This document shows, in pieces, positions 33,781 through 44,278 of a DNA stretch of 64,000 bases. Source of the stretch: Saprospiraceae bacterium (lineage in GTDB: Bacteria; Bacteroidota; Bacteroidia; Chitinophagales; Saprospiraceae); the NCBI GenBank assembly GCA_020628095.1, contig JAHDFP010000001.1, forward strand, positions 1 to 64,000, given 5' to 3'. A program made the position numbers and the translations under genes. How positions within the stretch are numbered: position 1 is the stretch's first letter; each line of letters opens with the position of its first letter. A model generated the notes under the pieces. The model was given only the letters and a program-made list of their open reading frames with translations. It had not been told where the DNA came from and ran no database searches.

Positions 33781-35208
33781 TTGAAGGATAACAACACTCA
33801 TAATCGAAAATTTTCTGAATGGCTCGAAAACCTACAACAAGAGAGTTGGCAACTTGAGTTGCTCATATCAGGATTCGTAATCTTTGGTCTTTTTGCAGCA
33901 AAACCTTACATCAACGAGGTTACTAATTTCCTTATAGCCACTGATGACCGTACCTTATTTATAGGCGCAGTCATTTCTGCGAGTCTGCCATTGGCTTGGT
34001 ACGTTTTTGTGTCTAACCTTATCATACATGTATTCGTACGAGGATTATGGATAGGGTCTGTCGGCTTGAGATATGTGTCGGGCGATATAGATTATGACGA
34101 ACTTAATTACAGCAAAATATTCACTGATTACTACAAAGAGAAGTACGGCAGCTTCGATAATTTTATAGAAAATCTTGAGAAAATTTCTAGTATTATTTTC
34201 TCTGTCACCTTTCTTATATTTTTCATCTTCTTATCCACATTGATATATTTCGGTTTGTTTATTTATTTGGGTAATCAAATATTTGATTCTGATACATTTA
34301 TTCTTTTCAGGATCATAGGCACGATCTTTTTTGTTGCACTCTTATTGTCAGGATTATTTATCGTCTTTGATTTCTTTACAATAGGTGGACTCAAAAGAAT
34401 CAAGAATAGATTTTTTTCTAATTTATATTTCAGACTAAATAAGTTAACAAGTACAGTCACTCTGGCAAGTCTGTGGCGGCCTTTACTACTGAATTTCTTA
34501 GATCACAAATTTAGTAGGATGGTTTTTATCCTATCACTACCTTATGCCCTATTAGTATCTATTTTCTTGCCTAATATGTTTATACAATCGAATGTATATC
34601 ACCCAGATTTTAAGCAAGATACACCTCATGAAAAGGTAATCGCGAAAGAGTCCTATAACTTTAAATATTATGAAGATGAATTAGTAAACTTCTATGATGA
34701 CACCCAAGACATTGGCCTGGAACAAATTCTCATACCTTCTAAAAAAATAACAGGACAGATAATGCAGGTTTTTGTCAAAGCACACCCCTTGGATGGTTTA
34801 TTGATAAAACACCTGAACTCCGAGTCATCACCCTTATACGTGACTGGCCTCAAAAACGAACCCTTTGAGAGTTTCAAAAGAGGATTTAACTCCTCTGCAT
34901 TCTCCAGTGATTCTATAAAACAAGATCAAGAATCAAAATTCACAGCCAATTTTAAATCTATTAAGAGGACTCTGACCAATGTTATGGAGTTCTCCATAAA
35001 TAATGAGACTCTGTCAAGAGAAAAAGTACAGTGCGATTTTTACATGCATCCGATAAATCAAACCAAAGGGATGCTCTGTATAATAACTTTGGATTCCTTG
35101 TCTGAGGGAAGAAATACATTTACTTTTAAAAGATTAACTGGTAATGATTCAGAGCAAAAACCTATGGACGAAACGAGTTTGAGCATTCCGTTTATATATG
35201 AAAAGTAG
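33781..35208 (+). CDS. Integral membrane protein of unknown function
   Basis: 475 residues from a TTG at 33781, 20 bp after rsmE. Hydrophobic helices are seen at about residues 25-45, 58-98 (two), 140-200 (two) and 240-265; the C-terminal ~200 residues form a soluble domain beginning near QSNVYHPDFK. An N-terminal amphipathic stretch (EWLENLQQESWQLELLISG) precedes the first helix. I do not recognise a family. Its end overlaps the start of the next gene by 11 bp, so the two are coupled and probably work together. Confidence 0.75.
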   Translation: MKDNNTHNRKFSEWLENLQQESWQLELLISGFVIFGLFAAKPYINEVTNFLIATDDRTLFIGAVISASLPLAWYVFVSNLIIHVFVRGLWIGSVGLRYVSGDIDYDELNYSKIFTDYYKEKYGSFDNFIENLEKISSIIFSVTFLIFFIFLSTLIYFGLFIYLGNQIFDSDTFILFRIIGTIFFVALLLSGLFIVFDFFTIGGLKRIKNRFFSNLYFRLNKLTSTVTLASLWRPLLLNFLDHKFSRMVFILSLPYALLVSIFLPNMFIQSNVYHPDFKQDTPHEKVIAKESYNFKYYEDELVNFYDDTQDIGLEQILIPSKKITGQIMQVFVKAHPLDGLLIKHLNSESSPLYVTGLKNEPFESFKRGFNSSAFSSDSIKQDQESKFTANFKSIKRTLTNVMEFSINNETLSREKVQCDFYMHPINQTKGMLCIITLDSLSEGRNTFTFKRLTGNDSEQKPMDETSLSIPFIYEK

Positions 35209-35677
35209 AGTGATAAGGCTTATGTACAGATTGTTGATCTTCATATTATTGCTCGTTCCTTTGGCATCCCATACTCAATCTAAGACTACCAATTCTGAGG
35301 AATATGAAAAAGCAAAAGAATACTTCGATAATGAATCTTATGATCTTGCCTACAACTACATACAGATAGTAAAACTCACCAACCAAGTACCCATAGAAGA
35401 ATCTTCTATTTTAGAAATAAAAATTCTTTATCATTCTAAAAAATATACTGAGTGCATGGATCGTCTCAATTTCTGTATGTCCAATGTAAATTACTCCCTA
35501 ACTGACCTGACAGCGATATCAGAGATCAAAACCAAAATTCAAAACGACAAGGCTTTTCAAAAACGTGTCGCCGTTGAAAAGCTCAAGGTTACAGAAAAAA
35601 TCAAAAACGAAAACTCCTCCTGGAATTCTGTGATGGACAAGGCAAAAAACTCTCTCAAGTCCATCATCAATAACTAA
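35198..35677 (+). CDS. Exported TPR-like protein of unknown function
   Basis: 159 residues with a signal peptide (YRLLIFILLLVPLASHTQ). The mature part begins with a TPR-like helical pair (YEKAKEYFDNESYDLAYNYIQ, 35309-35371) and is helical and basic throughout. Translationally coupled to the upstream membrane protein by an 11-bp overlap, so a periplasmic partner of that protein is a reasonable inference. It is convergent with the sortilin-like gene, with only 2 bp between their stop codons. Confidence 0.72.
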   Translation: MKSRVIRLMYRLLIFILLLVPLASHTQSKTTNSEEYEKAKEYFDNESYDLAYNYIQIVKLTNQVPIEESSILEIKILYHSKKYTECMDRLNFCMSNVNYSLTDLTAISEIKTKIQNDKAFQKRVAVEKLKVTEKIKNENSSWNSVMDKAKNSLKSIINN

Positions 35678-35679
35678 TC

Positions 35680-38600
35680 TCACTCGATCTTAACCTCCTC
35701 AATCTCCTTAAAAATATCCAACGGCAACGCCTTGATCTTATCCTCATACGATTTCCACTCTTCTCGGAAAAAAGCATTGATACCATCTATGGTTTTTTGG
35801 GCCTCATTGTTTGCCTTGGTGACGGCATGGCTTCCATTAGTCGTCGGCGCACCAAGAGATGTCCCTAAGAATCGGCGCGCGTTCCACATCTTGGACATGA
35901 GCGTATGAGAGTCATCACGATATTCTGTCTTTTTGCTTTCTGGTAACCAATAGAGATTCTTCAGGCTATCAATTTGTTTTTTGACCTCTTTGTGATATTC
36001 CAGGTGCTCTTCTTTGATCGTATCTTCTTGCAACTCGATGATCTTTTTATAAAGGCTCATAGATTTCTCGGCTTCTTTCAGATTATCATAGGCCTTTTTA
36101 GTTGCCGTTATGGTCGCATTAAATTCCTTCATGGCATCGTACTTGGCTTTGGTATTGATCTTACGGTTATCTATTCGTGGATCAAGTAATACCTCTAGCT
36201 GAGTCGAGTCTTTATGATCGCCCAGCTCCATGACAATCTTGTATGTGCCTGGCAGGATAGGCATACCACCGGGCTCTGACTTCTCTTTAGGCTCTGACCT
36301 ACGTGGAAAATCTACGCCTTTAGTACTAGGAGACCACCCTATCCTATTGAATCCATCTTTGATTTCTCTTTTGAATGTACGTAGTGTATCTCCATTAGCA
36401 TCGATACAGTAGATAGTGGCTTTCTTATCATTCTTCTTTTTACCCTTTCCTTTCATTTTGCCCTTATCCGCTTTTTCTTTGGTCACATCATCCTTCTTTT
36501 TCTTCTTATCCTTTTTCTTGTCTTTAGTTTTTTCCTCTGATTTTTTGTCTGATTTTTTCTTGGTAGGCTTTTTCCATACATTGAATACAGCGCCACTGCG
36601 CTTATTATCACCCACGAAATTACCCTGCGCTATAAATCGTATACCATCATAAGAGCGATAACTGGTCTGGTAAGCTCTGGCGTCGCCCATTATGGCTAGG
36701 TCAGAATCAAGTGCTTTGCTTTCAGACGCCAAATGTCTAAGTGGAGTGATGTCATCCAGCACCCAAAACGACCGACCAAAAGTACCCAATACCAAATCTC
36801 CAAACTGAGACTGGATTTTCATATCTCTGATCTGCACTGGAGGCAGGCCCTTTCCAAACTTTTGCCAATTCCTACCGCGATCTAAGGAAAAATACAAACC
36901 GACATCCGTACCTAAGAATATGAGATCATCCTCCACAGGATCTTGCACCACAGAACATACAAAACCATCCACCTGACTATCATTGACTGTACGTCTCCAT
37001 GTCAGTCCGTTATCAGTAGAATGATACAAGTAAGCAGACCAATCATTCATCCTATAATTATTGACGACGACGAATATTTCTCCTTCGTTTTGTTTTGATA
37101 TTTCTATTTGCGGTATCCAGGCATTGTTAGGGCAACCGGGTAACGAGGCACTTAGATTTTTCCAAGTCTCACCTCCATCTCTTGTAACCTGTAATTTGCC
37201 ATCATCCGTACCCACCCAGATAACATCTGTATCATGGGGACTCGGCGCGATACATAAGATGGTCGTATGGTTTTCTGCTCCCGTAACATCCAGAGTCAGG
37301 CCACCACTTTTGGATTGATCTTGCTTGATGGTATCGTTAGTGGTAAGATCAGGTGAGATGATCGTCCAGCTTTTTCCGCAGTCCTTGCTATAATGTACAT
37401 ATTGCGATCCATAATAGACGCCGCATTCGTCAGACGGATGCAAGGCCAGTGCCGCATTCCAGTTAAATCTTAATTCTTCGCCCTTAGGATGCTGAGGCTT
37501 GATGAATTCTGTGTATCCCGTCTTTCTGTCCCAGAGTCCGACATTACCGCCCTGTGACATCGCATACCCGTAGCGCGAATCATCTCTTCTCGGTGCTACA
37601 TCAAATCCATCACCAAAATATAGTTCTTGCCAATCTGCATTTCTTATACCACCACGCTTAAGCACGAATCCCGGACCCACCCAAGAGCCATTATCCTGCA
37701 TACCTCCATAGACGTTATATGGAAACTCATTATCGACATCGACATGATAAAATTGTCCGAGAGGCAAATTCTCTACGAACTGCCAAGTCCGCGATCCATC
37801 TCTTGATATGTTGAGCCCTCCGTCGTTACCATCGATCAGATAATTAGGATCATCTGGATCTATCCAAAAGGCATGGTGATCAGGATGGACATTATTACCA
37901 TAATCGGCGATGGTCTTGAAGGTTTTTCCACCATCTTCTGATTTGGACACATAACTCCAGAGGTTGTATATTCTGTTTTCGTTTTTGGGATCAACATAGA
38001 TTTCTGCATAATAAAACGGTCTGTTACCGATATTCTTAGAACTGACTAAGGACCACTTCTTCCCACCATCCGTACTCTTATATAGTCCATTCGTTTTTGC
38101 TTCTATGAGTGCATAGATGAGGTCGGGACGTGATGGCGCAAAAGCCAGCCCTACTCTACCAAGATGTCCCTTAGGCAATCCTTCTTTGCTAGTTAACTTA
38201 GTCCAAGTATCGCCACCGTCATGACTGACATGTATACCAGACCCTTCGCCACCAGAATTAAACCCCCACGGCGTCCTTTCAAATTCCCACATGGCGGCTA
38301 CTATCTTGTTAGGATTATGAGGATCAGCCACCATATCTCCTATACCGACATTATCTGCGACATATAAGCTCTTATTCCAGTTCTCTCCTCCATCTGTTGT
38401 CTTATAGACGCCTCTATGCTCAGAACCACCCCACGCGGAACCCATTGCACCGACTAATACTTCGTCTGAGTTATGCTCATTAATGATAATGCGGTGTATC
38501 AGTTTAGTCTCTTTGAGACCCATATACTTCCATGTTCTTCCGCCATCTACTGACTTGAATACACCAGCACCACTGTTATGAGAGTTACGCGGATTTCCCT

Positions 38601-38916
38601 CTCCTGTACCTACCCATATTTCTGCTGGGTTGTTTTGGTTTATCTTAAGTGCACCGATAGATAAGGTCGGCTGCTCATCGAATATGGGCTTCCATGAAAT
38701 ACCTCCATTTTTTGATTCCCAGACACCGCCAGATGCTGATCCAATAATAATATGATCCTTATCTCTGAGCGATACATCTATCGCCGTGACACGTCCACTC
38801 ATCCCTGCTGGACCTATATTTCGGAATTTTAATTCTTTGAAATTTTCAAAATCAATTTTTTGGGTTGATCCCAAAAAAGGTATAAGGAGAAAGCACAAAA
38901 GCAATCTGAGATTCAT
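35680..38916 (-). CDS. Large secreted BNR/sortilin-like beta-propeller protein
   Basis: 1078 residues with a signal peptide (LLLCFLLIPFLGSTQ). Residues ~25-750 contain many BNR/sortilin (VPS10-type) repeats with the pattern S-x-D-G-G-x-T/N-W, for example SKNGGISW, SVDGGRTW, TTDGGENW, SHDGGDTW, STDGGKKW, RDGGETW. This is the family often annotated as VPS10-domain or WD40/YVTN/BNR-like repeat protein in Bacteroidota. Residues ~785-832 are an unusual Lys-rich low-complexity insert (KKKDKKKKKDD). The last ~200 residues are helical. No T9SS sorting domain is visible at the end, so export may stop at the periplasm or outer membrane. Catalytic function is unproven. Confidence 0.85.
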   Translation of the reverse strand: MNLRLLLCFLLIPFLGSTQKIDFENFKELKFRNIGPAGMSGRVTAIDVSLRDKDHIIIGSASGGVWESKNGGISWKPIFDEQPTLSIGALKINQNNPAEIWVGTGEGNPRNSHNSGAGVFKSVDGGRTWKYMGLKETKLIHRIIINEHNSDEVLVGAMGSAWGGSEHRGVYKTTDGGENWNKSLYVADNVGIGDMVADPHNPNKIVAAMWEFERTPWGFNSGGEGSGIHVSHDGGDTWTKLTSKEGLPKGHLGRVGLAFAPSRPDLIYALIEAKTNGLYKSTDGGKKWSLVSSKNIGNRPFYYAEIYVDPKNENRIYNLWSYVSKSEDGGKTFKTIADYGNNVHPDHHAFWIDPDDPNYLIDGNDGGLNISRDGSRTWQFVENLPLGQFYHVDVDNEFPYNVYGGMQDNGSWVGPGFVLKRGGIRNADWQELYFGDGFDVAPRRDDSRYGYAMSQGGNVGLWDRKTGYTEFIKPQHPKGEELRFNWNAALALHPSDECGVYYGSQYVHYSKDCGKSWTIISPDLTTNDTIKQDQSKSGGLTLDVTGAENHTTILCIAPSPHDTDVIWVGTDDGKLQVTRDGGETWKNLSASLPGCPNNAWIPQIEISKQNEGEIFVVVNNYRMNDWSAYLYHSTDNGLTWRRTVNDSQVDGFVCSVVQDPVEDDLIFLGTDVGLYFSLDRGRNWQKFGKGLPPVQIRDMKIQSQFGDLVLGTFGRSFWVLDDITPLRHLASESKALDSDLAIMGDARAYQTSYRSYDGIRFIAQGNFVGDNKRSGAVFNVWKKPTKKKSDKKSEEKTKDKKKDKKKKKDDVTKEKADKGKMKGKGKKKNDKKATIYCIDANGDTLRTFKREIKDGFNRIGWSPSTKGVDFPRRSEPKEKSEPGGMPILPGTYKIVMELGDHKDSTQLEVLLDPRIDNRKINTKAKYDAMKEFNATITATKKAYDNLKEAEKSMSLYKKIIELQEDTIKEEHLEYHKEVKKQIDSLKNLYWLPESKKTEYRDDSHTLMSKMWNARRFLGTSLGAPTTNGSHAVTKANNEAQKTIDGINAFFREEWKSYEDKIKALPLDIFKEIEEVKIE

Positions 38917-39138
38917 AGAAATTCTATTTTATATAAGTGAACTTAGATAATATATTTTAAAAAATAGAGGATAATCTAATAGCCAATCTCCAAATTACCA
39001 TCCTCTCTTTTCATTAAGTCATTCTCATCTATGGTTAACAATTCAACAACATTATTTCACTAAAGATGTCAGAAATCTGACCTATTAAGTATATCAAAAA
39101 ATTCGTCTGGCATGAAATTTTGGATATATTTAGACTAA

Positions 39139-42100
39139 ATGCCAACAAGAGCATCACTCACTACCCTTTTCTGTCTGTATTGGATTGGATTATTTTCCAA
39201 TGCTAATCCTGTCACGGAAGGTGCCGATAGTCATCTATCCGCAGATGATCCTACTATCTGTGATGCTGGCATTTTCGTACCTGACGACATGCATATATGC
39301 GAAGGTGGCCGTATCAACCTCAACGGACAATTGGCAGGTAATTACGATTATGTCTGGTGCGAAAACGGTAACGAAACCAATTATGGACTCAACGATGTTG
39401 TTGACGTTTTTCAGGATACAAGATTTACACTTAAGGCAACTTACCTCAGTCAGGAGAATTTGGTTTTCAATGGAGATTTTGGAAGTGGTGATGCAGGATT
39501 TGATACAGAATATATACCTGCCATTGGTAACTGTTTTCATGGTGCTGGCTTCCTAGGTTGCGAAGGATACTTTGCAGTAATAGATGATCCCAGTGCGGGT
39601 CATTCTAATTTTGACCCCTGCGGTGGCGGGCCATTGAGTGGAGGTAATATGATGGTGGTCAATGGTGCACCAGCATTCCAGCAAATCTGGTGTCAGGATG
39701 TCTGCGTCGATCCAGCAGGAGAATATTTGTTTCAGGCTTATGGCGCTTCTGTCAATCCAGGCTCTCCAGCTGAGTTACAATTTTCTATTGATGGGTCATT
39801 TATAGGAAGTCAGTTCAATTTATCATCGACGACCTGTGATTGGGAATTATTCGAAGAGACATGGGAAGCCGGAGGACAATCCGTAGTAGAAATATGTATC
39901 AATAACCAAAACACCTCTGCTGGTGGTAATGATTTCGCCTTAGATGATATTGGCTTTTTTCGTATCTGCCGTGATGAGAAAAGTTTTGATGTAACAGTAT
40001 CTAATTTTGGCATTGATTATGAACTACCAGAAGAGCTTACCTGCGAAAATTCCGAAACGGAAATTAACATCAATGTCACGCCGCTAGAGCCATACGACAT
40101 AACCTGGACCTCAGACCAAGGTGGCATCATAGAAGAGACTAATGATGGCTATACAGTCCTTGTTAATAATACAGGAACATACACCGTCGCCGTCACAGAT
40201 CAAAATGGCTGCGTCAAAGAAGAGCTGCTATACATCTATGGAGATGTCGATCTACCAGAATTCGATCTATACAGCGAAAACGCACTTGACTGCCAAAACA
40301 ATTCGACGACCTTATTGGCCGATAATTATTTTGGTAATCTTGATTTTACTTGGTTTGACGAATATGGTAATGAGATAGGCTATGGGGAGTCCTTAGATAT
40401 AGAAGACGGTGGTACTTACACGTTAGTCGGCTATAACCAAAACAATGGTTGCGAAAACATGGAAGAAATCACCATCGAGCAAGACACTATGATACCGCGA
40501 TTCTTACTGGATAAGTCGGGTGACATAAGTTGTAATAATCCGACTACAGAGATAAGACTATCCTCAGATTATCCTAATGTACGCTGGCAATCACCTAATG
40601 ATATATTATCAGGCATCAGGGATGACGAGGTAACTGTCACCGAACAAGGTACCTATATTGCGACGGTGATGCTGAGCAATGGATGTGAGCATACAGATTC
40701 TATTTTCGTAGACGAGATAGAACCTGCCTTTTCTTTCCAAAATGAATCCGATACTCTGATAACTTGCAATCAACCGATTGCAGAACTGAGGATAATAGTG
40801 GATACAACAAGATTTGATTTCAGATGGCTGAGCAATGACATAGACGATCAAGATTCTCTGACGACGGAAGTCAATGACTCTGGCACATATTATTTCTTAA
40901 TAGAAGATAGCTATGGTTGCGAGAAACTGGACTCTGTAATCGTAGATAGAGACCTGCGAAGACCAAGATCAATAGATGTCATGTCAGAGACTATCCAATG
41001 TGATAGAACCGTCGCGACCATCACAGCAGAGAATCCAGACAATTATGATATAGAATGGTCTCACGAAAATGGAACATCAGGATCAGGCAATACATTCCAA
41101 ACTGCTGATCCAGGCGAAATCACATACACCATCACTGCTGATAATGGCTGCACCAGAAGCGATAGCATAACAATAATTACAGAAGGTAATTTTCCCAATA
41201 TAGAAATTATCGGAAGCACTATTGACTGTAATAATCCGACGGTCACCTTAGAGTACAATAGCGACCAAGCTCTGCTGTCTGCAGAATGGATAACGGGTAA
41301 TAATTCCATAGGCCCTGATAGGTCTATCACGGTAACAGAAGGCGGATTGTATAGCCTCTCCGTCATCGGAGAAGATGGCTGCGCAGCCATGGCCAATTAC
41401 TTCGTAGAAGTTGATACGCTTGCTCCAGAATTCGTTTTGCCTGATGATGTGACCTTAGATTGTAATAAGCCATTATTATCAGAGGAGATCACTTTTGACT
41501 CACCTTATGATGACATAGATTATTCTGGCAACTGGTATGACGAAAACAATAATCAAATTACAATCTCTGATTCTGGCTCTTATACCATGACACTATCAGG
41601 GGCTAATGGCTGTATTCGAACCAAAGAGTTTTCAGTAGACGTAGATACAATTGCTCCTTCGTTCGATATCAATGACACCGAAACACTAGACTGTAATCTA
41701 ACCGAAGTCGAAATAAGTATAAACACCAACGAAAGCTACGCTGAGCTCAGTTGGTCTCTTCCGGACAATACTAATCTTACTGATCAGGAAACTATTCAGG
41801 CTAATTCTCCCGGCACCTACATCTGTACGATGACATTAGATAACGGGTGTATGTCAACAAGGACCATCGACCTCGCACAAGATATTTCTGAGCCTGCATT
41901 CACAGCAGATGCCACACTCATAGATTGTGTTAATGCCAGCTCGACAATAACCGTATCCAGTACTGATGATATATGGAGCATTGACTACCTACTTAATGAT
42001 ACCATCGTCGCTAGAGGAGAGACATGGACAACAAATGAGATAGATCCCATAACGATCAGAGTGGAAGGCCGCAATGGTTGTATCTCCGAGTCAACCATAC

Positions 42101-43596
42101 AAGTGGAAGAAGATTACACGACGTTTGATTTTACGGCAGTAGTGGATACACTCGATTGTCTAAATAGTGAGGATGGCGTAATGATAAATGTCCTCGAAAA
42201 CGTAAATTATATTTCCAGCTCCATAACGTCCATAAGCACTGGCGATGTAATAGGCGATATAAATTCTCCCATATTAGAAAGCGGTAGATATTTAGTCACC
42301 TTAGATGTTAGTGCCATCTGTCAGTCCACCTACGAGATAGAAGTTGTAGAAGATTTTACCACATTTGATTTTATAGCGACAGCGGATACTCTGGATTGTC
42401 ATAACAGTGATGACGGTATACTAATAGAAGTTCCAGATAATATAGAGTACATTTCCAGCGAACTGCTGTCGTTATCTAGGTTAGAGGTTATCGGCGATAT
42501 TACACAACGCATATATGAGCCTGGGCAATACGCCGTGACGCTCAATATCAGCCCAGTCTGTCAATCCACCACCACGCTAGAGATCGTCAGTGATTTTAGT
42601 ACAATTGACTTTTCGGTATCCGATGTAGAACTGGATTGTTACAATACACCACAACCGATTTACCTTAATATTTCAGAAAGTTTCGAAAGTATTTCTGTTA
42701 CCTCACCAGACGGCACTATTGACGATGTGGCTAATGCTGTCGTTTCAGAGACGGGAACATATACTTGTTCTGTAACAAAGTCTAACGGATGTGTGTCCGA
42801 AGAAACTTTTGAGGTGACTCAGGTGGATGGGATCAGCGATGTAATCTTTGAGTTAGAAGATATTACTTGCGATGGTGCTAAAAATTTCTTTCTTATAGAC
42901 GTGATAGGAGGAAATCCATCATACACGCATTATCTGGACGGTGTCGAACTTATGACTAATGATTATCCTATTCTTATAGAAGGTTCTGGTGACCATTCTT
43001 ATCAGGTCATAGATTCTCTGGGCTGCTCTTTCGAGCATATAATAAGCATAGAGGATATAGAGCCTGTGTACGTAGATCCGCTACCAAATATTAATATCTC
43101 CGTGGGCGAAACTGTAAGACTAGAATTAGTGACTAACCTAGATTCGGCTGAGATCACATCTATATACTGGTATCCTCAAGAAAACCTCAGCTGCTACAAC
43201 TGTGTCTCTACTATATTTTCTGGTGACGAAGATGCTTCTTACGAAGTCTCCATAATAGACCAATATGGCTGCGAAAGCCGAACCAATGTCAACATAACCG
43301 TAGAGCAAGTAATCAGATACTACGTGCCGAATGTCATGTACGTCAATGATGATGACAATACTTTCACCATATATTCTGACGACATCACTAACATAAACTT
43401 CCTTAACATCTATGACAGATGGGGAAACTTAGTATTCAACAGAAATAACTTCGAAGCCTCTATTCCAGAATATGGATGGGATGGCACTCTTAACCAAGTT
43501 CCAGTCCTACAAGGCGTCTATGTCTATTATGCAGAAATAGAGTTGCGTGATGGTAGTACAGAAAAACTATTTGGTGATGTAACCTTAATCAGATAA
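39139..43596 (+). CDS. Giant Ig-like surface protein with T9SS type B sorting domain
   Basis: 1485 residues with a signal peptide (residues ~1-22). After a Cys-rich N-terminal domain (NPVTEG to about residue 290, with FALDDIGFFRIC like a jelly-roll/carbohydrate-binding fold), it has a dozen or so Ig-like domains of ~85 residues, each opening with a Cys-containing strand (LDCNNPTVTL, LDCNLTEVEI, LDCLNSEDG) and containing a G-x-Y-x-x-T/S-V motif. The last ~95 residues are the gliding-motility/CHU_C type B sorting domain: YYVPNVMYVN, LNIYDRWGNLVF, YGWDGTLN, QGVYVYYAEI. Such proteins are secreted by the T9SS and stay cell-associated. Likely an adhesin. Confidence 0.9.
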   Translation: MPTRASLTTLFCLYWIGLFSNANPVTEGADSHLSADDPTICDAGIFVPDDMHICEGGRINLNGQLAGNYDYVWCENGNETNYGLNDVVDVFQDTRFTLKATYLSQENLVFNGDFGSGDAGFDTEYIPAIGNCFHGAGFLGCEGYFAVIDDPSAGHSNFDPCGGGPLSGGNMMVVNGAPAFQQIWCQDVCVDPAGEYLFQAYGASVNPGSPAELQFSIDGSFIGSQFNLSSTTCDWELFEETWEAGGQSVVEICINNQNTSAGGNDFALDDIGFFRICRDEKSFDVTVSNFGIDYELPEELTCENSETEININVTPLEPYDITWTSDQGGIIEETNDGYTVLVNNTGTYTVAVTDQNGCVKEELLYIYGDVDLPEFDLYSENALDCQNNSTTLLADNYFGNLDFTWFDEYGNEIGYGESLDIEDGGTYTLVGYNQNNGCENMEEITIEQDTMIPRFLLDKSGDISCNNPTTEIRLSSDYPNVRWQSPNDILSGIRDDEVTVTEQGTYIATVMLSNGCEHTDSIFVDEIEPAFSFQNESDTLITCNQPIAELRIIVDTTRFDFRWLSNDIDDQDSLTTEVNDSGTYYFLIEDSYGCEKLDSVIVDRDLRRPRSIDVMSETIQCDRTVATITAENPDNYDIEWSHENGTSGSGNTFQTADPGEITYTITADNGCTRSDSITIITEGNFPNIEIIGSTIDCNNPTVTLEYNSDQALLSAEWITGNNSIGPDRSITVTEGGLYSLSVIGEDGCAAMANYFVEVDTLAPEFVLPDDVTLDCNKPLLSEEITFDSPYDDIDYSGNWYDENNNQITISDSGSYTMTLSGANGCIRTKEFSVDVDTIAPSFDINDTETLDCNLTEVEISINTNESYAELSWSLPDNTNLTDQETIQANSPGTYICTMTLDNGCMSTRTIDLAQDISEPAFTADATLIDCVNASSTITVSSTDDIWSIDYLLNDTIVARGETWTTNEIDPITIRVEGRNGCISESTIQVEEDYTTFDFTAVVDTLDCLNSEDGVMINVLENVNYISSSITSISTGDVIGDINSPILESGRYLVTLDVSAICQSTYEIEVVEDFTTFDFIATADTLDCHNSDDGILIEVPDNIEYISSELLSLSRLEVIGDITQRIYEPGQYAVTLNISPVCQSTTTLEIVSDFSTIDFSVSDVELDCYNTPQPIYLNISESFESISVTSPDGTIDDVANAVVSETGTYTCSVTKSNGCVSEETFEVTQVDGISDVIFELEDITCDGAKNFFLIDVIGGNPSYTHYLDGVELMTNDYPILIEGSGDHSYQVIDSLGCSFEHIISIEDIEPVYVDPLPNINISVGETVRLELVTNLDSAEITSIYWYPQENLSCYNCVSTIFSGDEDASYEVSIIDQYGCESRTNVNITVEQVIRYYVPNVMYVNDDDNTFTIYSDDITNINFLNIYDRWGNLVFNRNNFEASIPEYGWDGTLNQVPVLQGVYVYYAEIELRDGSTEKLFGDVTLIR

Positions 43597-43599
43597 AAC

Positions 43600-43794
43600 C
43601 TATTCCTGACTGCTCCAGGTAGACTTTAAGAATTCGCTCACGCCCTCATAGGTGTTTGGTTTTAGTCTATTTTTTTTGCACCATTTATTGATGTCTCCAT
43701 ATTGTGACATGGCTTTCTTTATCGCCTTTTTGCTGTTGCCAAATTTGGATAATTTACCATCCTCTATAACGATGTACTTATATCTGCGTTTGAA
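43600..43794 (-). pseudogene. Frame-displaced 3' end of the exported protein gene at 43778-44278
   Basis: After a run of seven A (minus strand; T-run 43795-43801) the frame shifted by one base continues as a clean ~65-codon sequence beginning FKRRYKYIVIEDGKL, containing KAIKKAMSQYG, and ending at a TAG at 43602-43600, only 4 bp from the stop of the convergent giant gene. In the original frame translation stops after six more residues. Removal of one A would join both parts into a single protein of ~227 residues. This indicates a frameshift mutation, an assembly or sequencing error in the homopolymer, or slippage-based expression. Confidence 0.7.
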
Positions 43795-44278
43795 TTTTTT
43801 TCTTCTCTATAATTTCTCCTGGAGGTCTTTCTGTAACTATCGATACAGGCGCGTCAAACTCCACGAATAAGGATTTACTTTCTGTACTAACTAATTGGAT
43901 ATAATAATCGAATTCCAATTTCTTATCAGGACGTGATACGATGACCAATTCGTCTAGGTAATCAAAATCTTTATGATCGCCATCAGTAACAACTATTTTC
44001 TTAATGTCCACTGGATTAAGGACAATGAACTTACCCTTCTCATTATAGGCTTCTATTTCTCCTTCTTTACCGTTGTAATTGATAAGCACATTTTTATAAT
44101 CAGATCCTTTCTTATCATAAAGGGTAGCAGACACATTCTTATCGAATAGGTAGCATTTTCCCTTTATATCAGAATACCTGTTTTCGTCATATTCCTTGGA
44201 GTCTATAAAAAAGACATTTTGCTGGGAAGAAAGATTGTCGCTTATCAAAAAGACCGCGAGTAGAAGTAAGTATTTCAT
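43778..44278 (-). CDS. Exported protein of unknown function, probably frameshifted
   Basis: 166 residues as written, with a signal peptide (MKYLLLLAVFLISDNLSSQ). The mature domain is beta-rich with many Asp/Lys/Tyr. It runs into a seven-A stretch near its end and stops soon after, whereas the +1 frame stays open to 43600 with similar Lys/Tyr-rich composition. The intact protein was likely about 227 residues with a basic helical C-terminus. I do not recognise the family. Confidence 0.7.
   Translation of the reverse strand: MKYLLLLAVFLISDNLSSQQNVFFIDSKEYDENRYSDIKGKCYLFDKNVSATLYDKKGSDYKNVLINYNGKEGEIEAYNEKGKFIVLNPVDIKKIVVTDGDHKDFDYLDELVIVSRPDKKLEFDYYIQLVSTESKSLFVEFDAPVSIVTERPPGEIIEKKKIQTQI

Noticed and set aside
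39110-39138. TATATTTA resembling a Bacteroidota -7 element upstream of the 1485-residue protein
   Set aside because: It is only about 10 bp from the start codon, there is no good -33 partner, and the region is AT-rich, so a match is expected by chance.
43652-43870. Plus-strand frame opposite the frameshifted exported protein gene
   Set aside because: Phe/Leu-rich antisense shadow; the minus strand has a signal peptide and coherent coding on both sides of the frameshift.
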